Source: Phycisphaerales bacterium (GTDB lineage Bacteria > Planctomycetota > Phycisphaerae > Phycisphaerales > UBA1924). Taken from it: 33,533 bases of DNA. The position numbers and the translations under genes were made by a program. Positions 16,590-23,923 of the stretch are shown piece after piece; positions within the stretch are counted from its first letter, which is position 1, and each line of letters opens with the position of its first letter. The notes under the pieces were generated by a model. It was not told the origin of the DNA. It worked only from the letters and a program-made list of their open reading frames with translations, and did no database searches. Where the stretch lies: the NCBI GenBank assembly GCA_013360695.1, contig JABWBC010000027.1, positions 1-33,533 of the forward strand, in the 5' to 3' direction.

Positions 16590-18152
16590 TCACGCATTGA
16601 TGCCGCGGCCTTCGCTCGCCAGCGCCGCCTCGTGCACCGCTTCGTGCATCGTCGGGTGCGCGTGCATGGTGACGATGAGCTCCTCGCTCGTCGCCTCCAG
16701 CCGGCGCGCCAGCCCCAGCTCGCCGATCAGTTCCGTCGCCTGGTCGCCCATGATGTGCGCGCCCAGGATTTCGCCGCGCGGCAGGCCGCGGATGATCTTC
16801 ACGAACCCGTCGGTGTTGCGGGCCGCGATCGCCTTGCCCGCGGCGCTGAACGGGAACTTGCCGACCTGGTAGTCCTTGCCCGCGACCTTGCCCATCGCCT
16901 TCAGTTCGCGCTCGGTATAGCCGACGCTCGCAACCTGCGGGTGGCAGTACGTACACCCGGGAACCGTCGAGTAATCGTTGCCGATCGGCTCGTGGTGCAG
17001 CTTCTTCTCGCGCCACGCGATCCGCTCCACGCACAGGATCGCTTCCTCGCTCGCGACGTGCGCCAGCCACGGCGGGCCGATCACGTCGCCGATCGCGTAG
17101 ACCCCAGGCAGGTTCGTCTTGTAGTCGCAGTTCTGCTGCTCCTTCTTCGACGGGTCGTAGTCGGTCTTGATGTGGTCCTTCACCACCTCAAGCCCCAGCG
17201 ACGCGTCGAACAGGCCGTCGAAGCGCCCCTTCACGCCCACCGCGAGCAGCACCTTGTCGGCCTCGAGCACTTCCTTCTTGCTCTCGTCGGCCTTGCCCTT
17301 GCCGTCCGGGCCGACGACCCACGGCGCCACCGTCACCTTCACGCCGGTCGCCGTCTTCTCCACACTCGTCGTGGTCGTCGACGTCTTGATCTTCATGCCG
17401 TGCTTGACGAACAGCTTCTCAAGCGTTGTCGAGATCTCGTCGTCCTCGACCGGCAGGATGCGCGGGAGCATTTCGACGACCGTCACGTCCGTCCCAAACG
17501 TCTTGTAGAAGTACGCGAACTCCATCCCGATCGCGCCCGCGCCGATGACCACCAGGGACTTGGGCATCGACTTGGTGTTCATCGCCTCGCGCGCGCCCAT
17601 GATCTTGTCGCCGTCGAACTTCGCGAAGGGCAGATCGCGGGCCACCGACCCTGTCGCCACGATCACGTGGTTTGCGGTGATGGTCTCGCGCGCCGTCTTG
17701 CCCGTGTTCTCGCAGGGCGCGTGCGTCAGCTCGTCCTGCACCTTGCAGTCGTACACCTCGACCTTGCACGGGGCCGCGCCCTTCCGCGCCGACACGATCT
17801 TCGCGTTGCCGACGATGTGCTCGATCTTGTTCTTCTTCATCAGGAAGCCGACGCCCGCGTTCAGCTTCTTGGCCACCTCGCGCGAACGACCGATCGTCTT
17901 GTTCCAGTCCACGCCGATCGAGCCGTTCACCGTCAGGCCCCAGTCCGCGGCCTGCGTGTGCACCTTCTCATACAACTCCGCGTTGGCGAGCAGCGCCTTG
18001 GTCGGGATGCACCCCCAGTTGAGGCACACGCCGCCCAGCTTGTCGCGCTCGATGATCGCGACCTTGTACCCGAGCTGCGCCGCCCGGATCGCGCCGACAT
18101 ACCCGCCCGGACCAGCCCCGATCACGACAACATCGAAATGGCGTTCGGCCAT
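16590..18152 (-). CDS. lpdA: Dihydrolipoyl dehydrogenase (E3)
   Basis: The 520-residue flavoprotein reoxidises dihydrolipoamide on 2-oxoacid dehydrogenase complexes or the glycine cleavage system, passing electrons through FAD to NAD+. The FAD-binding motif GAGPGG is at residues 12-17, the redox disulfide is in GGVCLNWGCIPTK (Cys43 and Cys48), and a second Rossmann motif is in VVIGAGAIGMEFAYF. The C-terminal catalytic His-Glu pair is in HAHPTMHEAV. At 520 residues it is longer than the usual 465-475, with extra sequence in the FAD and NAD domains. GAAAGGGCTGAACA precedes the ATG at 18152. No E1 or E2 gene is nearby, and the neighbours are secreted-protein genes, so it stands alone as a shared E3. 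Confidence 0.95.
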   Translation of the reverse strand: MAERHFDVVVIGAGPGGYVGAIRAAQLGYKVAIIERDKLGGVCLNWGCIPTKALLANAELYEKVHTQAADWGLTVNGSIGVDWNKTIGRSREVAKKLNAGVGFLMKKNKIEHIVGNAKIVSARKGAAPCKVEVYDCKVQDELTHAPCENTGKTARETITANHVIVATGSVARDLPFAKFDGDKIMGAREAMNTKSMPKSLVVIGAGAIGMEFAYFYKTFGTDVTVVEMLPRILPVEDDEISTTLEKLFVKHGMKIKTSTTTTSVEKTATGVKVTVAPWVVGPDGKGKADESKKEVLEADKVLLAVGVKGRFDGLFDASLGLEVVKDHIKTDYDPSKKEQQNCDYKTNLPGVYAIGDVIGPPWLAHVASEEAILCVERIAWREKKLHHEPIGNDYSTVPGCTYCHPQVASVGYTERELKAMGKVAGKDYQVGKFPFSAAGKAIAARNTDGFVKIIRGLPRGEILGAHIMGDQATELIGELGLARRLEATSEELIVTMHAHPTMHEAVHEAALASEGRGINA

Positions 18153-18376
18153 TGTTCAGCCCTTTCCAATTGGACGCGACTATAGGAGGAAGCGGCCGCG
18201 TTTGGAGCCTTCCATGGCCAAGCCCGTGCTCACCAAGGGCATCACGCCTGAGAGCTTTGAACCCCTTCGACATCCCCATTTTTTTCTGGACTTGCCCCGG
18301 TCTCCGCGGTCTACTGGGTATTCGCCCCGGCTCATGTCTGCGCACGAGCAAGGGTCCAGAAACGCAAGGGCACAAT

Positions 18377-19585
18377 ATGACTCGCTCATTCAGCCGAATC
18401 TCGTCCGCCGCCATCCTCCTCGCCCTCGCCGGTGCAGCCCAGGGCCAGACACTCGTCGGCGCCAGCACCAACGTCGGCGGCATGACCACCCTCTTGGTCA
18501 TTGACCCCGCTACTGGCGCAACCACGCCCTTCATGTCGGTTCCGATTCCCACGGGCTATGAAATCCGTGCCATGGCGTCGCTCCCGGGCTGCCGCCTGGC
18601 GGGCCTGGTTTACTCGCCGAGCGACGCTCCCAATGGCTCGGCACGGCTGCTCATCATCGACCCCGGTGTCGGTACCTCTGTCTTCCATGATTTCACCACT
18701 CCGCTTACCACTTCGTACTGTGAAGGAATGGACTGGTCGCCGCGCCACGATTCCCTGATGGTCAGCTACGGGCCGAAAGGCAATTTCGGAACAGTCCGCT
18801 TGGCGCTTGTCACGGAAACTGGGGTCGTCTCGCAGTTCAGCGGCGCGCTCCCCGTCGGCGATCTCGACACCATCGCCAGTTCATCCACGCTCGACCTCCT
18901 GATGGACCTGAACCGCACCGGCACGCCGCGCATCTACAACCTCTCTTCGATCTTCCCGTCACCAGGCGTCACCGCGTTTGCCAGCCCGCCTTCCATCACC
19001 GATTGGCAGGACGCCACCATCCATCCAACCACCGGCGACATCGTTCTCACCACCGGGCCGGGAGACCAGCTCGCCAAAATCGTCGGCAACACCTACGTCA
19101 ATCTCGCGCTCGTCCAGAACTACAACCTCCGCGGCCTGACCTGGTGCTCACTCCCCGCCGTCATCACCAACCAACCCAGCAACACCATCATCTGCCCCGG
19201 CGGCGTTGCCACCATCTCCGTGGGTCACGTCGGCACCGGGCCCTTCGACTACCAGTGGTATGAGAACGGCTCGCCCATCGACACCAACGACAATCCCTCC
19301 GCCGCCACACCCAACCTCTCCATCAACACGCTCCCCTGCATCTCCGACCAAGCATCCTACTACTGCGTCATCACCGGCCCGTGCGCGGAAGTTACCACCG
19401 ACACCGCCACGCTCCGCGCGTGCTTCGCCGATTTCAATTGCGACGGCTTCGTCAACGGAGATGACTACGACTCATTCGCTTCGCTCTTCGAGCCCGGCGA
19501 CGCCGGCGCCGACCTGAACTGCGACTCCTTCGTCAACGGCGACGACTACGACCTCTTCGCCTCCGCCTTCGAGAACGGCTGCTGA
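18377..19585 (+). CDS. Secreted GC-type dockerin protein, propeller-like plus Ig-like domain
   Basis: The 402-residue product has a signal peptide (MTRSFSRISSAAILLALAG, cleavage near QG-Q). Residues about 25-250 look like a beta-propeller (TTLLVIDPATGATTPF, GMDWSPRHDSLMVSY, DATIHPTTGDIVLTTG) without a named family. Residues about 255-345 are an Ig-like domain: ITNQPSNTIICPGGVATISV, FDYQWYENG and DQASYYCVITGPC. The dockerin-like module follows (C-F-A-D, DFNCDGFVNGDD, DLNCDSFVNGDD, final Gly-Cys); both loops carry a Cys at position 4. ATG 18377 has AAGGG 8 nt upstream and begins the signal peptide, although the frame is open from 18152. It is the closest relative in layout of the gene at 1096-2232. 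Ligand unknown. Confidence 0.86.
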   Translation: MTRSFSRISSAAILLALAGAAQGQTLVGASTNVGGMTTLLVIDPATGATTPFMSVPIPTGYEIRAMASLPGCRLAGLVYSPSDAPNGSARLLIIDPGVGTSVFHDFTTPLTTSYCEGMDWSPRHDSLMVSYGPKGNFGTVRLALVTETGVVSQFSGALPVGDLDTIASSSTLDLLMDLNRTGTPRIYNLSSIFPSPGVTAFASPPSITDWQDATIHPTTGDIVLTTGPGDQLAKIVGNTYVNLALVQNYNLRGLTWCSLPAVITNQPSNTIICPGGVATISVGHVGTGPFDYQWYENGSPIDTNDNPSAATPNLSINTLPCISDQASYYCVITGPCAEVTTDTATLRACFADFNCDGFVNGDDYDSFASLFEPGDAGADLNCDSFVNGDDYDLFASAFENGC

Positions 19586-19721
19586 GATCGACCCATAACT
19601 CTCGTGTCGAACGATTGGTTCTTTCGCCTCATCGCATTCATGCCGCGCCATCGCATCCCGTGCGATCGCGCGCCTTGCCTCCAACGCGACGTGGGGTATC
19701 GTCTCGTAAGAGAGGTGACCC

Positions 19722-20462
19722 ATGAAGGCCCTGGTGTATTTCGCGCTCGCCACCGCCGCCGCCTGTCAATCCGTGCAAGCCAACATCTCCACCAGGTTCA
19801 ACACCGACGTTGAGGGTTGGCGCGTCGTCGCGTTCCCCTTCAGCGGGCACGTCGCCAACCCCGCCACCACCCCCGGCACGTTTGACTCCAGCTTCGGCCT
19901 GCCCGCCGGGAGCATCCGCGTCGGCGACGTGTATTCCGACACCGGCATCTCCGCGCCCGCCGCGTTCCTTGGCAACCACTCCGACGCCTACGGCGGACAA
20001 CTCACCTACGACATCTTCGTCCGCTACACAGACGGCGTGGACTACCCCGCGGTCGTCATCAACGCTGGCACCTTCTCGCTTTTCTACGTTACCGCCTCCC
20101 CCCCGCTCGAGACTTGGCAGTCCCGCGTCATTCCGCTCACTGAAACAGGCTGGCGCTACAACAGCCGAACCGGACCGGCCGCCACCGAAGCCCAGATGCG
20201 CGCCGCCCTCGCCAACATCGTCGGCCTTTACATCTTCACCGAATGGCGAACCGGCCCCGACGACACCAGCGTCGACAACATCTCCATGCCCGGCGGATGC
20301 GCCGCCGATCTCAACAACGACGGATTCGTCAACGGCGATGACTACGACTACTTCGCCTCCATGTTCGAGGCCGCTGACCCCGGCGCCGACATCAACAACG
20401 ATTCCTTCGTCAACGGCGACGACTACGACGCTTTCGCGTCCGCCTTCGAGAACGGCTGCTGA
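19722..20462 (+). CDS. Secreted GC-type dockerin protein with laminin-B-like domain
   Basis: The 246-residue product has a signal peptide (MKALVYFALATAAACQSVQA). Residues about 25-190 resemble the laminin B (laminin IV) domain: TRFNTDVEGWRVV at the start, GGQLTYDIFV, VVINAGTFSLFYV, WQSRVIPLTETGWRY, and ATEAQMRAALANIVGLYIF followed by DDTSVDNISM. In animals this fold occurs in extracellular matrix proteins; in bacteria it is a jelly-roll likely to bind carbohydrate. The 54-residue dockerin-like module completes it (C-A-A-D, DLNNDGFVNGDD, DINNDSFVNGDD, final Gly-Cys). AGAGGTGACCC precedes the ATG at 19722. It lies 136 nt after the previous dockerin gene on the same strand. Confidence 0.86.
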   Translation: MKALVYFALATAAACQSVQANISTRFNTDVEGWRVVAFPFSGHVANPATTPGTFDSSFGLPAGSIRVGDVYSDTGISAPAAFLGNHSDAYGGQLTYDIFVRYTDGVDYPAVVINAGTFSLFYVTASPPLETWQSRVIPLTETGWRYNSRTGPAATEAQMRAALANIVGLYIFTEWRTGPDDTSVDNISMPGGCAADLNNDGFVNGDDYDYFASMFEAADPGADINNDSFVNGDDYDAFASAFENGC

Positions 20463-20732
20463 GTTCAATTCCGCCCCATAACGCAGCGCCCAGTTCCTCC
20501 ACCGCAATTCACGTCCGGGCTCGCCAAACCGCGAGCGAAGGCGATAACCGATCCGGCCCGGCCGCCCCGGTATCGCGCCGAATCGGATTATCAAGCCCGG
20601 GAAGGCCCGACGCGCACAAGAAAACACTTGTTGGCGGGCGCAGAGCTCGGTACCCTCGGTCGGTCCGCGCCACGGCGGGTTATTTCGGCCCAACCAAAGC
20701 TCCAATCCCGATTCGTAAGAGGAAAGCCAGAC

Positions 20733-21914
20733 ATGCCTGTGAAGTTGTTCGTCAGACTGGCCGGGCACGCGGCCGTGCTCACCTTGGCCGCCAATTGCAA
20801 CGGACAATGGACCGTCACCAGCCTGCACCCCGCGGGCGCGACGAACTCACGTGCTTGGTCCACCAACAACGGGAAGCAGGGCGGGTGGGCGTTCGTCGAC
20901 GGCGTGGGCGGCGCGTGCACATGGAACGGCACTGCGGCATCGTGGGCCGACCTGCGTCCGTCGGGCTATTCGTCATCCCAGATCAACGCCCTCTCGCCTA
21001 CACAGCAGGGCGGATATGTCGATATCGGGTTCGGCCAGCCCCACGCCGCCCTATGGAGCGGCACGTCCTCCTGGGTCGACCTGAACCCCGCCGCTGCCTT
21101 TGCTGATTTCTCGGAAGTTTTCGCCGTCGCCGATGGCCAGCAGGTTGGATGGGCGCAGATATTCACCTGGACTCATGCGAGCCTGTGGACAGGCTCCGCC
21201 GGGTCCTGGGTCGACCTCAATCCCCCGGGAGTGACATTCGCCCAGGCCCGCGCCGCCGCCGGCGGCCGACAGGGTGGTTGGGTGCAGATGCCGAATGGGT
21301 TCCACGCGAGCCTGTGGAGCGGCACCGCCGAGTCCTGGGTTGATCTTCACCCCTCAGTTGCAACGGGCTCCGCCATCATGGCGATGACCGACACTCAGCA
21401 AGCCGGAACCATCGAAATGGGCGGGCCTCCACACGCATGCCTGTGGAGCGGCACCGCCGAGTCCTATGTCGACCTGCACCCGCTCGCGGCGGGCGATTCC
21501 TGGTCGTCCGCGCTGGCCATCAGCGGCAACACCCAGGCGGGTTACGTCATTCTGAACGACACCATCCACGCCAGCGCCTGGATGGGCACCGCCGAGTCCT
21601 GGATCGACCTGCACGCGCTGCTCCCCGCGGACTTCACCTCAAGCCAGGCGACCGGCGTCTGGACCGGCCCCACCGGCATCCACGTCTGCGGCTACGGGTT
21701 CAACGAAACCATCGGACGGAGCGAGGCGCTTCTCTGGACCCTCCCAACTTGTCAGGCCGACTTCAACCACGACGGCTTCGTCAACGGCGATGACTACGAC
21801 TCCTTCGCCTCGCTCTTTGAACTCGGCGACCTCGGCGCCGACATCAACAACGATTCGTTCGTCAACGGCGACGACTACGACCTCTTCGCCTCTGCTTTCG
21901 AGAGCGGCTGCTGA
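20733..21914 (+). CDS. Secreted GC-type dockerin protein with HAF-like repeats
   Basis: The 393-residue product has a signal peptide (MPVKLFVRLAGHAAVLTLAA). The passenger is built from about seven repeats of 40-50 residues with the pattern QxGxxxx...HAxLWSGTxxSWVDLxP (HAALWSGTSSWVDLNP, HASLWTGSAGSWVDLNP, HASLWSGTAESWVDLHP, HACLWSGTAESYVDLHP). This resembles the extracellular HAF repeat family (HAFLW-type repeats), probably a beta-propeller. The dockerin-like module ends the protein (C-Q-A-D, DFNHDGFVNGDD, DINNDSFVNGDD, final Gly-Cys). ATG 20733 has GAGGAAAG upstream; the frame is open from 20628 but that adds no sensible sequence. Its module is almost identical at the DNA level to that of the next gene, although the passengers are unrelated. 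The 270-nt leader region shows no gene. Confidence 0.86.
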   Translation: MPVKLFVRLAGHAAVLTLAANCNGQWTVTSLHPAGATNSRAWSTNNGKQGGWAFVDGVGGACTWNGTAASWADLRPSGYSSSQINALSPTQQGGYVDIGFGQPHAALWSGTSSWVDLNPAAAFADFSEVFAVADGQQVGWAQIFTWTHASLWTGSAGSWVDLNPPGVTFAQARAAAGGRQGGWVQMPNGFHASLWSGTAESWVDLHPSVATGSAIMAMTDTQQAGTIEMGGPPHACLWSGTAESYVDLHPLAAGDSWSSALAISGNTQAGYVILNDTIHASAWMGTAESWIDLHALLPADFTSSQATGVWTGPTGIHVCGYGFNETIGRSEALLWTLPTCQADFNHDGFVNGDDYDSFASLFELGDLGADINNDSFVNGDDYDLFASAFESGC

Positions 21915-22010
21915 TCGCACGCCGTTCGCACGAACAGGTTGTGACATACGCGCGCCACCTCAAGACCGCTGAATCCTCGCGATTTGATCGATTGCGGATA
22001 CGCGGGGATG

Positions 22011-22016
22011 TATACT
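22011..22016 (+). promoter_or_regulatory. Possible -10 element (TATACT)
   Basis: TATACT in a locally AT-richer stretch matches five of six positions of a sigma-70 -10 box and lies about 125 nt before the ATG at 22142. No convincing -35 hexamer sits at 16-18 bp upstream, so this is only a candidate promoter for the DNRLRE-like gene. Confidence 0.3.
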
Positions 22017-22141
22017 GCTTTTGAGGGCGCGAGAGCGCAATCTCGCCGCGTCTCGCCAGCTCCTGCGATGCGGGCCAAGCGCACGCCGGGCCGCCTGTGC
22101 CCTTTGCGTCGCGAGTGGTCCGACAAGAAAGGAGTTGTGTG

Positions 22142-22918
22142 ATGAGCGCGAAGAGTCATGCCTTGCGTACGGCGGCGGGCGCGCTGTTGTTGCTGCCGGT
22201 ACTCTCGCAGGCCGAGAACAACGTTGTCACGCTCTTGCCCGTCGACGACGCCTACCTCAGCAACAGCGGCGCGGAGAGTGACATGCCCTGGAATACCGTG
22301 GTGCTCGAACAGTTCGGCTACTACGGAACGATCAAGAGACCACTCCTCAAGTTCGACCTGAGCCAGATCCCGGCGGGCGCCACCGTGATCTCGGCGCGCC
22401 TCACTCTGCAGCTCATAGGCATCTACGGAGGGCAGGGACACGAGAGCTCCGCGTGGCGCATGCCGAGCGACGCGTGGGCCGAAGAAACGGTGACATGGAA
22501 CTCCTACGACCAATCGGGCGCGACGTGTGTCGCGGTTCTTCCGGGCACCAACGAGCACGGCCCGCGCATGTGGAATGTCGACATGTCGGAGTGGAACTAC
22601 GCCGATGACCTGGCGGACGGTGCCGTCACCTTTATGGTCCGCTGGCACGACTTCGCCTCGGGATACGAGACGGACGGCTACTACAAGGCAAACTCTTTCA
22701 GCAGCAAAGAAGGAACCGCCCCGCCGACACTCACCATCGAGTTCGAATCGGGCTGCACCGCCGACTTCAACCACGACGGCTTCGTCAACGGCGACGACTA
22801 CGACTCCTTCGCGTCGCTCTTTGAACTCGGCGACCTCGGCGCCGACATCAACAACGACTCCTTCATCAACGGCGACGACTACGACCTCTTCGCCTCCGCC
22901 TTTGAGAATGGCTGCTGA
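22142..22918 (+). CDS. Secreted GC-type dockerin protein with DNRLRE-like domain
   Basis: The 258-residue product has a signal peptide (SHALRTAAGALLLLPVLSQA). Residues about 25-200 fit the DNRLRE (disaggregatase-related, CBM96-like) pattern: VDDAYLSNSGAESDM, KRPLLKFDLSQIPAGATVIS, ARLTLQL, ... AWAEETVTWNSYD, and DGAVTFMVRW with a final PPTLTIEFE strand. That family is a jelly-roll found on secreted proteins, often with carbohydrate-binding roles. The dockerin-like module follows (C-T-A-D, DFNHDGFVNGDD, DINNDSFINGDD, final Gly-Cys). ATG 22142 is chosen for AAAGGAGTTGTGTG upstream and the signal peptide; an ATG at 22097 would add 15 codons. No catalytic residues are evident. Confidence 0.88.
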   Translation: MSAKSHALRTAAGALLLLPVLSQAENNVVTLLPVDDAYLSNSGAESDMPWNTVVLEQFGYYGTIKRPLLKFDLSQIPAGATVISARLTLQLIGIYGGQGHESSAWRMPSDAWAEETVTWNSYDQSGATCVAVLPGTNEHGPRMWNVDMSEWNYADDLADGAVTFMVRWHDFASGYETDGYYKANSFSSKEGTAPPTLTIEFESGCTADFNHDGFVNGDDYDSFASLFELGDLGADINNDSFINGDDYDLFASAFENGC

Positions 22919-22940
22919 AGCACGCAGCCATGAGCCATGT

Positions 22941-22964
22941 GATCGGGCGCCGAGGCACCCGATC
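22941..22964. terminator. Hairpin between convergent genes
   Basis: GATCGGGCGCC (22941-22951) pairs with GGCACCCGATC (22954-22964) with one mismatch. It lies in the 141-nt gap between the convergent DNRLRE-like and TPR-lipoprotein genes. There is no T tract on either side, so a bidirectional transcription stop is only a possibility. Confidence 0.4.
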
Positions 22965-23059
22965 GCGTGAACGTCATCCGCCGTGGGCCACGCGGACATG
23001 TGCGCATGTGGTTCCTTGCGCCGCAGAACGAGTCGCCCGCAAGATTCTCTCGCACGTCG

Positions 23060-23722
23060 CTACTTCAACAACTCATACAGCTGCGCCGGGACGTCGGTGC
23101 CCGCCGCCTTGGCCGCCGCCGCGTGACGCAGGGCTTCCTGCTTGTCGCCCGCGTAGTACGCCGCGACCGCCAGGCGTTCGTGCGCCGGGCCATTGCGCGC
23201 GTCCTGGTCCAGGATCGCGCGGAACTGGGCCGTCGCCTCGTCCATGCGATTGGCCTTCCAGTATCCCATCCCAAGTTCATAGCGTGCCTGAATCCAATCG
23301 GGACGAAGCTCCAGAGCCGTGGCGTAGGCCGCGATCGCCTCGTTCGTCTTGCCGCGCATCGTTACCGAGTTCCCAAGCCCGAAGTACGCGTCGGCGTTCT
23401 TGGGATTCATGCGGATCGCGTTGACGAACTCGACGGTCGCAACATCGCGTGCGTTCAGGTTCACCGCGTCGTTGCCGCGCTTCACCGCCGCCGCCGATCC
23501 CGTCGCGCTCGCCGCGATCGAGTACCCGGGCTTCACGCTCACGCGTTCGTTCTTGAACTCCAGCGGCAGCACCGCCTTGTCGAACCGCTCGCGCTTGTCC
23601 ACCGAGTCGATCGAATCCGGGCCGATCCCGTCATACGCCAGTTCCGCCCCGCTCGGCCCCGTCGAGCACGCGGCCAAGAACGACATCAAGAGGGCGGCGG
23701 GGACAACGGCGATTCGGTTCAT
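23060..23722 (-). CDS. TPR-repeat lipoprotein
   Basis: The 220-residue product has a lipoprotein signal peptide: MNRIAVVPAALLMSF followed by LAAC, with the lipidated Cys at residue 19 and STGPSG after it. Residues about 80-215 contain about four tetratricopeptide repeats, for example AVNLNARDVATVEFVNAIRM, NADAYFGLGNSVTMRGKTNE, WIQARYELGMGYWKANRMDE and GPAHERLAVAAYYAGDKQEA. TPR solenoids mediate protein-protein contacts, here at a membrane facing the periplasm or cell exterior. ATG 23722 is preferred over the upstream frame because the lipobox starts there; GGGAGC lies about 9 nt upstream. It is divergent from the Asp-box gene at 23924. Its partner is unknown; a link to the neighbouring exported proteins is inference. 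Confidence 0.88.
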   Translation of the reverse strand: MNRIAVVPAALLMSFLAACSTGPSGAELAYDGIGPDSIDSVDKRERFDKAVLPLEFKNERVSVKPGYSIAASATGSAAAVKRGNDAVNLNARDVATVEFVNAIRMNPKNADAYFGLGNSVTMRGKTNEAIAAYATALELRPDWIQARYELGMGYWKANRMDEATAQFRAILDQDARNGPAHERLAVAAYYAGDKQEALRHAAAAKAAGTDVPAQLYELLK

Positions 23723-23923
23723 GGCAAAGCTCCCGCGAATGGTGCGTGGAACCAGCCTACCCAAAACCCGCGCCACGCGAAAGCACAATTCGCCCCCGAC
23801 CGCCCGCCGCCACGATATTCCTGCGCGTCAGGCTCCATTCCCTCGGATTTTGGGTTGTGCGCCGGGCTCGAATCGGGCAAACTAGAAGTTCCAGCGCACG
23901 GGCGCCAGCACCGGAGGTATCTC

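Noticed and set aside
16299..18185. 628-codon + strand frame opposite lpdA
   Set aside because: lpdA on the minus strand has all its motifs. The antisense frame is Arg/His/Leu-rich and has no domain or ribosome-binding site.
18214..18504. Possible small gene starting MAKPVLTKGITPESFEPLRH with TTTGGAG upstream
   Set aside because: The start looks reasonable, but the frame runs 128 nt into the well-supported gene at 18377 and becomes Arg/His/Pro-rich there. It may be a gene remnant; not supported as an active gene.
20733..20800. Lipobox in the HAF-repeat protein (LAANC)
   Set aside because: Asn before the Cys does not fit the lipobox consensus, which needs a small residue there; a normal signal peptide is more likely.
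22967..23923. Extended N-terminus for the Asp-box dockerin gene (812 residues)
   Set aside because: The extra 319 codons are antisense to the TPR lipoprotein gene. The ATG at 23924 has a strong ribosome-binding site and a signal peptide.
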